From positions 310,001 through 374,000 of the forward strand of contig NZ_JAUIYO010000002.1 in the NCBI RefSeq assembly GCF_044891285.1: a stretch of DNA of 64,000 nt, written 5' to 3'. The notes under the pieces are model-generated. The model saw only the letters and a program-made list of their open reading frames with translations, did not search any database and was not told the DNA's origin. The stretch's first letter is position 1. Every line of letters begins with the position of its first letter. The DNA is from Pseudobacillus lumedeiriae. GTDB taxonomy: Bacteria; Bacillota; Bacilli; Bacillales; Domibacillaceae. Shown here in pieces: positions 24,725-33,906 of the stretch. The position numbers were made by a program, and so were the translations under genes.

Positions 24725-27328
24725 ATGGAACAATATACGCCGATGATTCGGCAATATTTATCTGTAAAGGCACAATATGAGGATGCCTTTTTATTTTTTC
24801 GCTTAGGTGATTTTTATGAAATGTTTTTCGAGGATGCAACACGAGCAAGTCAGCTTCTTGAGATTACGCTGACGAGCAGAGAAGGAGGAACAGAGGAACG
24901 CATCCCGATGTGCGGAGTGCCATATCATTCAGCTCCAGTTTATATTGAACGGCTCATTGAACTTGGACACAAGGTAGCGATTTGTGAACAAACAGAAGAT
25001 CCTAAGCAGGCTAAAGGAGTCGTTAAACGGGAAGTAGTGCAGTTGATTACCCCGGGAACAGTGATGGAAGGAAAAGGGCTTCACGAAAAAGAAAACAATT
25101 ATATTGCGGCTCTTTGCTGTCAAATTGATCGAACATATAGCATCGCTTTTTGTGATTTATCAACGGGTGAAAGCCGAACAACTGCACTCACGACTTTAGA
25201 TGAAGTAGTGAATGAATTGTCTACATTGCGTGTGAAAGAAGTTGTTACGACACGGGATCTAGATGAAGAAGTGAAGAAGACGTTACAAGAGAGACTGAGT
25301 GTGACACTTTCTTATGAAGAGCAAACGGCGGAACAGGGTGAATTTGGTGCTTTAATGGGAGAGGCAGTGATTCCTAGTTTACGTGAAACAGTTCATCTTC
25401 TTTTTCAGTATTTGCATCGCACGCAAAAGCGGAGTTTGTCGCATTTGCAGCCCGTTACAGTTTATGAAATTCATCAATTTATGAAAATCGATGTTTATTC
25501 TAAACGCAATCTGGAGCTGACAGAAACCATTCGTTCGAAAGGAAAGAAAGGGTCGCTGCTATGGCTGCTAGATGAAACAATGACAGCTATGGGCGGAAGA
25601 ATGTTAAAGCAATGGATTGATCGGCCGCTTATTAATAAAAAGCAAATAAATGAGCGTTTGGCGATGGTAGAAGTATTGATTCAGTCTTTTTTTGAACGTC
25701 AGGAAATTCGGGAAATGCTTAAATCTGTTTACGACCTTGAAAGACTGGCGGGCCGGGTTGCTTTTGGAAATGTGAACAGCCGTGACCTCGTTCAGTTGAA
25801 AAAGTCGCTCCAGCAAATTCCTATGCTGAAAGAGGCATTGCTGCAAATTAAAAGTGAAGCCATTCAAACTCTCTCTAACAAGATGAATCCCTGTGAAGAA
25901 TTAACCGATCTTCTTGAGCAGGCGATCATTGACAATCCGCCTCTGTCGATTAAAGAAGGCGGTATGATCCAAGACGGTTTTCATGCAGCGCTAGACGAAT
26001 ACAGGGACGCAAGCCGAAACGGAAAGGATTGGATTGCTCATTTGCAACAAGAAGAACGAGAGAAAACAGGCATCAAATCATTAAAGATAGGCTATAACCG
26101 TATTTTTGGCTATTATATTGAAATTACGAAAGCAAATCTGCATTTGCTTGAGGACAATCGTTACGAACGTAAGCAAACATTAGCAAACTGTGAACGTTTT
26201 ATTACACCGGAATTAAAGGAAAAAGAAGCGCTTATTTTACAGGCAAATGAAAAAATCATCGAGCTCGAATATGAGTTGTTTATTGAAATTCGAGAACAAG
26301 TGAAAACATTTATCCCGCAGCTGCAAAAGCTGGCGCAGCTTGTCAGTGAGCTGGATGTGCTGCAGTGTTTTGCGGAAGTGAGTGAAAAGCGGAAGTATGT
26401 CAAACCGGGATTGACAGAGGACCGTGAGCTCATAATTAAAGACGGGCGCCATCCCGTCGTGGAGAAAGTAATGGATTCACAAGAATATGTACCGAATGAT
26501 TGTACGATGAACGTCAGACGGGAAATGCTGCTGATTACTGGCCCAAATATGTCGGGGAAAAGCACCTATATGAGACAAGTGGCCTTAACTTCTATTATGG
26601 CTCAAATTGGCTGTTTCGTTCCTGCAAGCGAAGCGAAGCTGCCTATCTTTGATCAAGTCTTTACGAGGATTGGTGCAGCAGATGATTTAATTTCTGGACA
26701 AAGTACATTTATGGTAGAAATGCTGGAAGCAAAAAATGCAATTGCCCATGCAACGAATCAATCGTTAATTTTATTTGATGAAATCGGCCGCGGTACGTCC
26801 ACTTATGATGGAATGGCTCTCGCCCAGGCAATCATTGAATATATTCATGAACAGATTGAAGCGAAAACGCTATTTTCTACCCATTATCATGAACTGACTG
26901 TTCTAGAAGAAACTCTGCCACAATTGAAAAATGTGCATGTTAGTGCAGTAGAACAAAATGGCCGCGTTGTTTTCCTTCATAAAATAAAAGAAGGGGCTGC
27001 AGATAAAAGCTATGGTATTCATGTGGCAGAGCTGGCAGAGCTTCCGCGGGAATTAATTCAACGAGCCAATGAAATCTTAATGGAACTGGAGAAGAAAGGA
27101 AAGCCCAATGTGAAAGAACAAGAGGCAAAGCCTAAGGAACAGCCGAGCCAAACCGCTGAGCCTCTGGAGCAGCTATCCTTTTTCCATGAGTCCGTCTCGG
27201 CTCCACCTCAGCTGCAGGGAAAAGAAAGAAAAGTGCTTGAAGAATTGAAGTCATATGATTTATTGGAAATGACCCCTCTAGACGCCATGAATGTGCTGTA
27301 TGCGCTGCAAAAAAAGGTGAAGAAATAG
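24725..27328 (+). CDS. mutS: DNA mismatch repair protein MutS
   Basis: An 867-residue mismatch sensor. The N-terminal mismatch-binding domain has FFRLGDFYEMFFEDA, containing the Phe-x-Glu wedge (FYE). Core, lever and clamp domains follow, then the ATPase: Walker A GPNMSGKST (606-614), the STFMVEMLE signature, Walker B LILFDEIGRGTS. C-terminal about 60 residues are the beta-clamp/tetramer region. RBS AAAGGA lies somewhat far upstream of the ATG. mutL follows after 26 bp. Confidence 0.98.
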   Translation: MEQYTPMIRQYLSVKAQYEDAFLFFRLGDFYEMFFEDATRASQLLEITLTSREGGTEERIPMCGVPYHSAPVYIERLIELGHKVAICEQTEDPKQAKGVVKREVVQLITPGTVMEGKGLHEKENNYIAALCCQIDRTYSIAFCDLSTGESRTTALTTLDEVVNELSTLRVKEVVTTRDLDEEVKKTLQERLSVTLSYEEQTAEQGEFGALMGEAVIPSLRETVHLLFQYLHRTQKRSLSHLQPVTVYEIHQFMKIDVYSKRNLELTETIRSKGKKGSLLWLLDETMTAMGGRMLKQWIDRPLINKKQINERLAMVEVLIQSFFERQEIREMLKSVYDLERLAGRVAFGNVNSRDLVQLKKSLQQIPMLKEALLQIKSEAIQTLSNKMNPCEELTDLLEQAIIDNPPLSIKEGGMIQDGFHAALDEYRDASRNGKDWIAHLQQEEREKTGIKSLKIGYNRIFGYYIEITKANLHLLEDNRYERKQTLANCERFITPELKEKEALILQANEKIIELEYELFIEIREQVKTFIPQLQKLAQLVSELDVLQCFAEVSEKRKYVKPGLTEDRELIIKDGRHPVVEKVMDSQEYVPNDCTMNVRREMLLITGPNMSGKSTYMRQVALTSIMAQIGCFVPASEAKLPIFDQVFTRIGAADDLISGQSTFMVEMLEAKNAIAHATNQSLILFDEIGRGTSTYDGMALAQAIIEYIHEQIEAKTLFSTHYHELTVLEETLPQLKNVHVSAVEQNGRVVFLHKIKEGAADKSYGIHVAELAELPRELIQRANEILMELEKKGKPNVKEQEAKPKEQPSQTAEPLEQLSFFHESVSAPPQLQGKERKVLEELKSYDLLEMTPLDAMNVLYALQKKVKK

Positions 27329-27354
27329 TTAGATAGAGGAAAGCGGGTGATCAA

Positions 27355-29259
27355 ATGGGGAAAATTATTCAGCTGGATGACATCCTTTCGAATAAAATTG
27401 CGGCCGGAGAAGTAGTGGAACGTCCTGCATCTGTCGTTAAAGAACTTGTGGAGAACGCGATTGATGCCGGCAGTACAGTCATTGAAATTGATGTAGAAGA
27501 AGCGGGGCTTGAAAGCATTCGTATTCTGGATAACGGAGCAGGGATTGAGCCGGATGATGTATTGAAAGCTTTTTCCCGCCATGCGACGAGCAAAATTAAA
27601 GATGAAAATGATTTGTTTCGCATTCGGACGCTTGGCTTTCGGGGCGAAGCATTACCAAGCATTGCCTCTGTGTCTGAACTCTCGATGACGACCGGAACAG
27701 GTGAAGGACCAGGTACAAAAGTCGTTCTCTCAGGAGGCGTTGTACAGTCTCATGAGCCTGCGGCAAGCCGCAAAGGAACAGATATAAAAGTGTCAGGGCT
27801 GTTTTTTAATACACCAGCACGCCTTAAATATATGAAAACGATTCATACAGAGCTTGGAAATATCACAGATGTGGTGAACAGGATTGCTTTAGCTCATCCG
27901 GAAGCAGCAATACGCCTTCGTCACAACGGAAGAGAACTTTTACAGACAACAGGGAATGGCGATGTCCGTCAAGTACTGACAGCGATTTACGGGTTAAACA
28001 CAGCAAAAAAAATGATCCCGTTTTCTGCTTCTTCGCTGGATTTTCAAGTGAGCGGCTGGATTTCTTTGCCTGAAGTGACGCGGGCTTCTAGAAATTATCT
28101 GTCTGTCATGGTGAATGGGCGTTTTATCAAAAATTACAGCTTGGCAAAGGCCATCCAAGAAGGATATCACACGCTGCTGCCGATTGGAAGATATCCTATT
28201 GCGTTAGTAAATGTCGTAATGGATCCTATGTTAGTGGACGTCAATGTTCATCCAGCTAAGCTGGAAGTGCGTTTTAGTAAGGAACAGCAGCTGCAGGAGT
28301 TAGTAACAGAGGCGGTTCGGTCCGCCTTTCAAAAAGAAACATTAATCCCTGCTGCGGCGCCAGCACCTAAGCAAACAAAAACGGTATCTAGTCAGCAGGA
28401 ATTTTCTTTTGATAATGGTGATAAACAGGACAAAAAAGAAGCATCTCCTATAAAAACGATGTCGTCTCCTCCACAATTAAGGCGGGAAAACTTGCTGCCT
28501 GCAGATAAAATGAAAGAATTGTATACGAGAGAACTTTATGAAACGGATGTTGATCAGCAGGAAGAGTATGTTCCGATGGAGGCAAGGGAAGAAAAGGAGA
28601 GGTTTTCAGAATCTATGCCGGCACCGCCATCTGACAAACGGAAAGAAGAGAACGGGACAAGGGAGGAAAGCAAGAGCCGCATTCCTCCTCTTTATCCCAT
28701 TGGACAGATGCACGGGACGTATATTTTTGCCCAAAACGAACAAGGACTGTATATGATCGATCAGCATGCTGCCCAGGAAAGGCTGAAGTATGAATTTTTC
28801 CGTGAAAAAGTAGGACAAGTGGGAAAAGAACTGCAAGATATGCTCGTGCCGCTTACATTGGAATATTCCGCTGATGACTATATTAAAATTAGTGAGCATC
28901 TTCAAGAGTTAGAAAATGTCGGGGTTTTTCTAGAAGCATTCGGTGAGAGAGCTTTTATTGTCAACACACACCCTCAGTGGTTTCCTAAAGGAGAAGAACA
29001 GCAAATGATTGAAGACATTATTGAGCAGATGCTGTCTATGAAAAAAGTAGATATTAAGAAATTGAGGGAAGAAGCTGCCATTATGATGAGCTGTAAAGCA
29101 TCTATAAAAGCGAACCATCATCTTCGCAATGATGAAATCCAGCAGCTGCTCGATGATTTGCGCTGCAGCAGTGATCCATTCACCTGCCCGCACGGACGCC
29201 CGATCATTATTCACTATTCTACATCTGAAATCGAAAAAATGTTCAAGCGCATCATGTAA
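27355..29259 (+). CDS. mutL: DNA mismatch repair endonuclease MutL
   Basis: A 634-residue GHKL ATPase. ATP-binding motifs: KELVENAIDAG, DNGAGI and FRGEAL. The C-terminal endonuclease motif DQHA-x2-ER-x4-E is present at 469-480 (DQHAAQERLKYE), along with SCKASIKANHHL and CPHGRP, so this MutL is a nicking enzyme as in most Gram-positives. The linker at about 330-450 is low-complexity. Probably co-transcribed with mutS. Confidence 0.98.
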   Translation: MGKIIQLDDILSNKIAAGEVVERPASVVKELVENAIDAGSTVIEIDVEEAGLESIRILDNGAGIEPDDVLKAFSRHATSKIKDENDLFRIRTLGFRGEALPSIASVSELSMTTGTGEGPGTKVVLSGGVVQSHEPAASRKGTDIKVSGLFFNTPARLKYMKTIHTELGNITDVVNRIALAHPEAAIRLRHNGRELLQTTGNGDVRQVLTAIYGLNTAKKMIPFSASSLDFQVSGWISLPEVTRASRNYLSVMVNGRFIKNYSLAKAIQEGYHTLLPIGRYPIALVNVVMDPMLVDVNVHPAKLEVRFSKEQQLQELVTEAVRSAFQKETLIPAAAPAPKQTKTVSSQQEFSFDNGDKQDKKEASPIKTMSSPPQLRRENLLPADKMKELYTRELYETDVDQQEEYVPMEAREEKERFSESMPAPPSDKRKEENGTREESKSRIPPLYPIGQMHGTYIFAQNEQGLYMIDQHAAQERLKYEFFREKVGQVGKELQDMLVPLTLEYSADDYIKISEHLQELENVGVFLEAFGERAFIVNTHPQWFPKGEEQQMIEDIIEQMLSMKKVDIKKLREEAAIMMSCKASIKANHHLRNDEIQQLLDDLRCSSDPFTCPHGRPIIIHYSTSEIEKMFKRIM

Positions 29260-29391
29260 AGAGGTTCGCAGGGGATGGGAAAAGAAATGAATGTAAGGTC
29301 TGACCCCGCTTGGGATAAACGATATATATCGCCAATGTTAAACATGTTCGTATGTTGCCGCCGGGTCTGATGCTTTAATGTTAAGAGGTGA

Positions 29392-30597
29392 ATGAAGGTT
29401 GTTATGATAAATGCAGGGGAAGCTTTTCGATTTCGTGTGCTTGTTAGTATTATCGCGATTTCAGGGTTTAGCCAAGGGATGCTGCTGCCGTTGATCGCTG
29501 TTTTGTTTGAGCAGGAAGGGATGCCTGCTTCGTTAAATGGATTGAATGCAACTGGTTTATATATAGGGATCTTGCTTGTTTCCCCGTTTATGGAAAGGCC
29601 TTTGCGGCAGTTTGGTTATAAGTGGATCATTATTGGAGGAGGGCTGCTCGTCATTATTGCTCTCTTTTCTTTTCCTTTATGGCAATCGTTCTGGTTTTGG
29701 TTTGTACTGCGGCTGTTAGTCGGAATAGGAGATCATGCACTTCATTTCGGTACGCAGACGTGGATTACATCCTTTTCTTCACCAGAGCGCCGCGGCCGGA
29801 ATATTTCCCTGTACGGATTATTTTTCGGCCTGGGATTTGCTATCGGCCCCCTTATGACTGGCCTGCTTCATTATGGTAAATCTTTACCGTTTATTGCTTC
29901 AGGGGTACTGTGTCTCATTTGTTGGGGGTTTTTATTTCTTCTGAAGAACGATTTTCCTGAACAGCAAGCAGGAACCAATTCCATGTGGGAAACATTAAAG
30001 CGTTTTAGAGAAGCTTCCCGATATGGCTGGGTTGCGTTTTTACCGCCGTTCGCCTATGGGTTTCTCGAAACCTCTTTTAATGGGGTGTATCCTATTTATG
30101 GCATTCGAACAGGCTGGTCTGTTCAAGAGATTTCTATTATTCTCATGTCATTTGCCATTGGAGGCATTGTCTTTCAATTTCCTTTAGGAATGATGAGTGA
30201 TAAGTATGGACGAAGACGCGTATTATTTATTGTGTTGTCAGCTGGTACAATCCTGTTTGCCGCCGCCTCTCTGATTGATCATTCTTATACTCTGTTGTTG
30301 GTCTGTATTTTTATAGCTGGCATGTTAGTTGGTTCTACGTTTAGTTTAGGAATCAGTTTTATGACCGATTTGATGCCAAGGCAGCTGCTGCCGACAGGCA
30401 ATTTGCTGTGTGGCATGGCGTTCAGCATGGGCAGCCTCAGTGGCCCGTATGTAGGAGGGCTTGTCTTACAAATCTTTAAAGATGTCAGCTTTTTTACAAT
30501 AGTCAGCGGTGTCTTTTTGCTCGTTACCCTTACTTTTTTGTCTTACGGAAGGAAGGGAAAGGCAGAGGAAAAGAAAGAAATGCTGCCGCTTCGTTAG
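29392..30597 (+). CDS. MFS transporter
   Basis: About 401 residues and twelve hydrophobic helices. An MFS loop motif occurs in the second half as GMMSDKYGRRRVLF; the first-half copy is degenerate (MERPLRQFGYKW). It resembles sugar/drug efflux type MFS proteins; substrate unknown. ATG 29392 begins 1 nt after AAGAGGTG, so ATG 29404 may be the true start. It sits between mutL and glpK where other Bacilli carry other genes. Confidence 0.8.
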   Translation: MKVVMINAGEAFRFRVLVSIIAISGFSQGMLLPLIAVLFEQEGMPASLNGLNATGLYIGILLVSPFMERPLRQFGYKWIIIGGGLLVIIALFSFPLWQSFWFWFVLRLLVGIGDHALHFGTQTWITSFSSPERRGRNISLYGLFFGLGFAIGPLMTGLLHYGKSLPFIASGVLCLICWGFLFLLKNDFPEQQAGTNSMWETLKRFREASRYGWVAFLPPFAYGFLETSFNGVYPIYGIRTGWSVQEISIILMSFAIGGIVFQFPLGMMSDKYGRRRVLFIVLSAGTILFAAASLIDHSYTLLLVCIFIAGMLVGSTFSLGISFMTDLMPRQLLPTGNLLCGMAFSMGSLSGPYVGGLVLQIFKDVSFFTIVSGVFLLVTLTFLSYGRKGKAEEKKEMLPLR

Positions 30598-30658
30598 TTG
30601 AAAGCTGTTTGAGTTCGCATCGCTCAAGCTAAAATGAATAAAGGGAGAGAGAAAGAAG

Positions 30659-32152
30659 ATGGAATCATTTATTTTAGCGCTTGACCAAGGAACAACAAGT
30701 TCAAGAGCCATTCTTTTCAATCAAAAGGGTGAAATAGCACATGTTGCACAAAAAGAGTTCACTCAGCATTTCCCTCATCCAGGATGGGTTGAGCACAATG
30801 CGGACGAAATATGGGGAACGATTCTTGCCTGTATTGCAACCGTTTTGTCAGAAAATAATATCAGTCCCGAGCAAATTGCCGGAATCGGTATTACGAACCA
30901 GCGGGAGACGACCGTTGTTTGGGAAAAGTCAACAGGAAGGCCGATTTATCATGCGATTGTTTGGCAGTCAAGACAGACAGCGGACATTTGCAATGAGTTA
31001 AAATCACAAGGCTATGATTCTTTGTTTCGTCACAAAACAGGTTTGCTTATTGATGCTTATTTCTCAGGGACGAAAGTGAAGTGGATTTTAGACAATGTGA
31101 GCGGTGCCCGTGAACAGGCGGAAAAAGGCGAACTGTTATTCGGCACGATAGATACATGGATTATTTGGAAGCTATCCGGCGGGAAAGCCCATGTAACCGA
31201 TTATTCTAATGCTTCGAGAACGCTCATGTACAATATCCACGACTTAGCATGGGATGAGGAATTATTAAACATATTAACCGTTCCTAAAAAGATGCTTCCA
31301 GAAGTGCGTCCTTCTTCGGAAATTTACGGAAAGACGGCTCCTGATCATTTTTTTGGAAAAGAAGTGCCAATTGCCGGAGCGGCCGGTGATCAGCAGGCAG
31401 CTTTATTCGGACAAGCCTGCTATGAAGAAGGCATGGCAAAAAATACATACGGCACCGGCTGTTTCATGCTAATGAATACAGGCGAAAAAGCTGTTGTTTC
31501 CGATCATGGCTTATTGACAACCATTGCCTGGGGAATAGATGGAAAGATAGAATATGCTCTCGAAGGCAGTATTTTTATCGCAGGTGCAGCTGTTCAATGG
31601 CTTCGGGATGGTCTGCGCATGATCAAGAAGGCGGCCGACACGGAGAAATACGCTGTTCGAGTCGCTTCTTCCCAAGGAGTATACGTTGTTCCAGCTTTTG
31701 TCGGGCTCGGTACTCCTTACTGGGACAGTGACGTACGAGGTGCTGTATTCGGCTTGACGAGAGGCACAGAAAAAGAACACTTTATCCGTGCTGTGCTTGA
31801 GTCCCTTGCTTACCAGACGAAAGATGTATTGGATGCGATGGAAGCGGATGCTGGTATTTCATTAAAAACATTGCGTGTCGACGGCGGAATCGTGAAAAAC
31901 AACTTTCTCATGCAGTTTCAAAGCGATATGCTGCAAGTGCCGGTTGAACGGCTGATGATTAACGAAACAACGGCTCTAGGTGCAGCTTATCTTGCCGGGC
32001 TCGCTGTCGGGTTCTGGAAGGATCGAAATGAAATTTCTGCTAAGCAGCAAATGGAGAAACGCTTTAGTCCTCATATGGACACAGTAGAGCAAGAACAGTT
32101 ATATAAAGGCTGGAAAAAAGCCATAAAAGCGGCTTTAACATTTAAAATTTAG
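30659..32152 (+). CDS. glpK: Glycerol kinase
   Basis: A 497-residue FGGY kinase making glycerol 3-phosphate. The phosphate-binding loop DQGTTSSR starts at residue 9; GAAGDQQAALFGQ and the C-terminal RVDGGIVKNNFLMQFQSDML motif are typical. His230 (in PDHFFG) lies where Gram-positive GlpK is phosphorylated by HPr, so PTS control is likely. glpF, glpD and glpP are not in this window, so the gene is isolated. The stop TAG runs directly into a family 1 repeat. Confidence 0.96.
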   Translation: MESFILALDQGTTSSRAILFNQKGEIAHVAQKEFTQHFPHPGWVEHNADEIWGTILACIATVLSENNISPEQIAGIGITNQRETTVVWEKSTGRPIYHAIVWQSRQTADICNELKSQGYDSLFRHKTGLLIDAYFSGTKVKWILDNVSGAREQAEKGELLFGTIDTWIIWKLSGGKAHVTDYSNASRTLMYNIHDLAWDEELLNILTVPKKMLPEVRPSSEIYGKTAPDHFFGKEVPIAGAAGDQQAALFGQACYEEGMAKNTYGTGCFMLMNTGEKAVVSDHGLLTTIAWGIDGKIEYALEGSIFIAGAAVQWLRDGLRMIKKAADTEKYAVRVASSQGVYVVPAFVGLGTPYWDSDVRGAVFGLTRGTEKEHFIRAVLESLAYQTKDVLDAMEADAGISLKTLRVDGGIVKNNFLMQFQSDMLQVPVERLMINETTALGAAYLAGLAVGFWKDRNEISAKQQMEKRFSPHMDTVEQEQLYKGWKKAIKAALTFKI

Positions 32153-32236
32153 GCTATGTTAATGACTAGTGTTGATTCTGCCTCTTTGTTGATTGAAGCG
32201 CTCCAGCGAAAATCAACAGAGGGAGTTTAACAAAGC
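32152..32236 (+). repeat. MITE-like repeat, family 1, abutting the glpK stop
   Basis: GGCTATGTTAATGACTAG starts at the last base of the glpK stop codon; the core has GTTGATTGAAGCG, the right end AAATCAACAGAGGGAGTTTAACAAAGCC. Both outer ends are intact. Confidence 0.82.
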
Positions 32237-32349
32237 CAATATTTAAAATGTAAAATGACGTTTAAAAATGAAAAAAAAGGTGAGAATGAAGTATTAGCTT
32301 TAATCAATGATGATCCGTATGGTACGATAAGAAAAAATCGGCAAAGGCA

Positions 32350-33303
32350 GTGAAGAAATTGCGTCAGCGAGAAAAACTTATCGTGATCATCGGTCCGACA
32401 GCGGTCGGCAAAACGGCATTAAGCATTCATCTAGCTAAACGGTTCGGAGGAGAAATCATCAGCGGAGACTCCATGCAAATTTATAAAGGAATGGATATCG
32501 GTACAGCAAAAGCCACTCTCGAAGAAAGGGAAGGCATCCCTCACCATTTAATCGATATTAAAGATCCGAATGAATCTTTTTCAGCCGCTGAATTTCAACA
32601 GCTCGTTAGAAAGAAGATAACGGAAATTACGAATAAAGGAGCTGTACCAATTATTGTCGGCGGTACAGGATTATACATTCAATCGGTGATTTATGATTAT
32701 CAATTTTCCGAGGCGGGAAGTCAGACATCACTGCGTGAAAAGCTGGAAAAAGAAGCGGAGCAATTAGGAAATGAGGCTTTTTATGAAAAGCTTAAGCAGA
32801 TTGATCCGCAAGCAGCGGGTGGGATTCATCCAAATAACGTAAGAAGAGTCATTCGCGCACTTGAAGTGTACTATACGACAGGAAAACGGATGTCCGAGCA
32901 GCAAGAGAGACAGCCTAATGAATTGTTATATGAGACCGTTTTGATCGGGCTGATGATGGAACGGGATCAGTTGTATAACCGCATCAATACAAGAGTGGAT
33001 ATGATGATGAAAGAAGGCTTGCTTGAAGAGGTAAGAACACTTTGGGAACAAGGCATTCGAAGCGGTCAGGCTGTACAGGCAATTGGGTATAAGGAACTGT
33101 TTGGCTATTTAAGAGGGGAAGAAACGCTGGAAACAGCTGTCGAGCAATTAAAGCAAAACTCGAGAAATTATGCTAAGCGGCAGCTAACATGGTTCCGCAA
33201 TAAAATGCAGGTAGACTGGTTTGATTTGTCGGATGAGGAGAATCGTCAAGAGAAAATAAATGAAATTTCAGATTTTATAGCAGGAAAGCTGCAGTTGAAA
33301 TAG
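32350..33303 (+). CDS. miaA: tRNA dimethylallyltransferase
   Basis: A 317-residue enzyme that adds dimethylallyl to A37 of UNN-reading tRNAs, giving the substrate of MiaB. P-loop GPTAVGKT (15-22), SGDSMQIYKGMDIGTAKA, PHHLID, VGGTGLYI, and the C-terminal KQNSRNYAKRQLTWFRN are all present. GTG 32350 is used; TTG 32359 is equally possible, as the RBS (AAAGG at 32343) is closer to fitting the latter. hfq follows after 39 bp. Confidence 0.95.
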   Translation: MKKLRQREKLIVIIGPTAVGKTALSIHLAKRFGGEIISGDSMQIYKGMDIGTAKATLEEREGIPHHLIDIKDPNESFSAAEFQQLVRKKITEITNKGAVPIIVGGTGLYIQSVIYDYQFSEAGSQTSLREKLEKEAEQLGNEAFYEKLKQIDPQAAGGIHPNNVRRVIRALEVYYTTGKRMSEQQERQPNELLYETVLIGLMMERDQLYNRINTRVDMMMKEGLLEEVRTLWEQGIRSGQAVQAIGYKELFGYLRGEETLETAVEQLKQNSRNYAKRQLTWFRNKMQVDWFDLSDEENRQEKINEISDFIAGKLQLK

Positions 33304-33342
33304 AATTAGTTATAAGTACAGATAGAAAGAGGAGGAAAAGAT

Positions 33343-33576
33343 ATGAAACAAGGGATCAATATTCAAGATCAATGTTTGAATCAAATTCGAAAAGATGCGA
33401 CGCTCGTTACTGTATTTTTATTAAATGGATTTCAATTGAAGGGTTATATAAAGGGATTTGATAACTTTACCGTCTTAATTGAGTCAGATGGAAAACAGCA
33501 GCTTGTTTATAAACATGCCATTTCTACCTTCGCTCCTCAACGAAACGTACAAATATCTTTGGAAGAACAGGAATAA
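33343..33576 (+). CDS. hfq: RNA chaperone Hfq
   Basis: A 77-residue Sm-like protein. The Sm1 motif VTVFLLNGFQLKGYIKGFDNFTVLI and Sm2 motif YKHAISTFAP (the KH variant) are complete. Hfq hexamers bind sRNAs and U-rich 3' ends. RBS GAGGAGG precedes the ATG. The miaA-hfq order is widely conserved. Confidence 0.97.
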   Translation: MKQGINIQDQCLNQIRKDATLVTVFLLNGFQLKGYIKGFDNFTVLIESDGKQQLVYKHAISTFAPQRNVQISLEEQE

Positions 33577-33637
33577 ACATCTTCTAATTCAGATTGTAGA
33601 CAATGCCTAGTTTAGATATTCCCAGGCTGATTGAAAA

Positions 33638-33782
33638 TGCTTGTCTTTCAAGGTGTGAAACCTGGTGAGAAGCGGAGTGGCTGAAAGGGTCATGAGCACC
33701 GCAGACAGACAAGCAACGTAGAAAGCGAACGTTTGCCAACAGCTTGATTTAAACGTGTACATACTTTTGTACACGTTTTTTA
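33638..33782 (+). ncRNA. Candidate structured RNA between hfq and spoVK
   Basis: TGCTTGTCT (33638-33646) pairs perfectly with AGACAAGCA (33707-33715), enclosing AGGT/ACCT (33651/33660) and GCGG/CCGC (33672/33699) hairpins. A further AACGT/ACGTT hairpin (33715-33733) and a strong terminator (AAACGTGTAC 33751-33760 with GTACACGTTT 33769-33778, then T's) follow. It may be an hfq 3' UTR or a separate small RNA. No clear promoter and no match I recognise. It accounts for most of the 330-bp gap. Confidence 0.4.
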
Positions 33783-33906
33783 TATGTGGAAAGACGTATG
33801 TTTGCCTTTGGCATGAATAGAATGTAGAGAGGGAAATTATTTCTTGGGAAAGCGCAAAAAAAGACAATATGCGACGGCCTACGTCAAGTTTGATGGGGTG
33901 ATAGAA

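Noticed and set aside
33722..33736. LexA box near GCGAACGTTTG
   Set aside because: Half-sites CGAAC and GTTTG lack the 4-bp spacer required for a LexA site.
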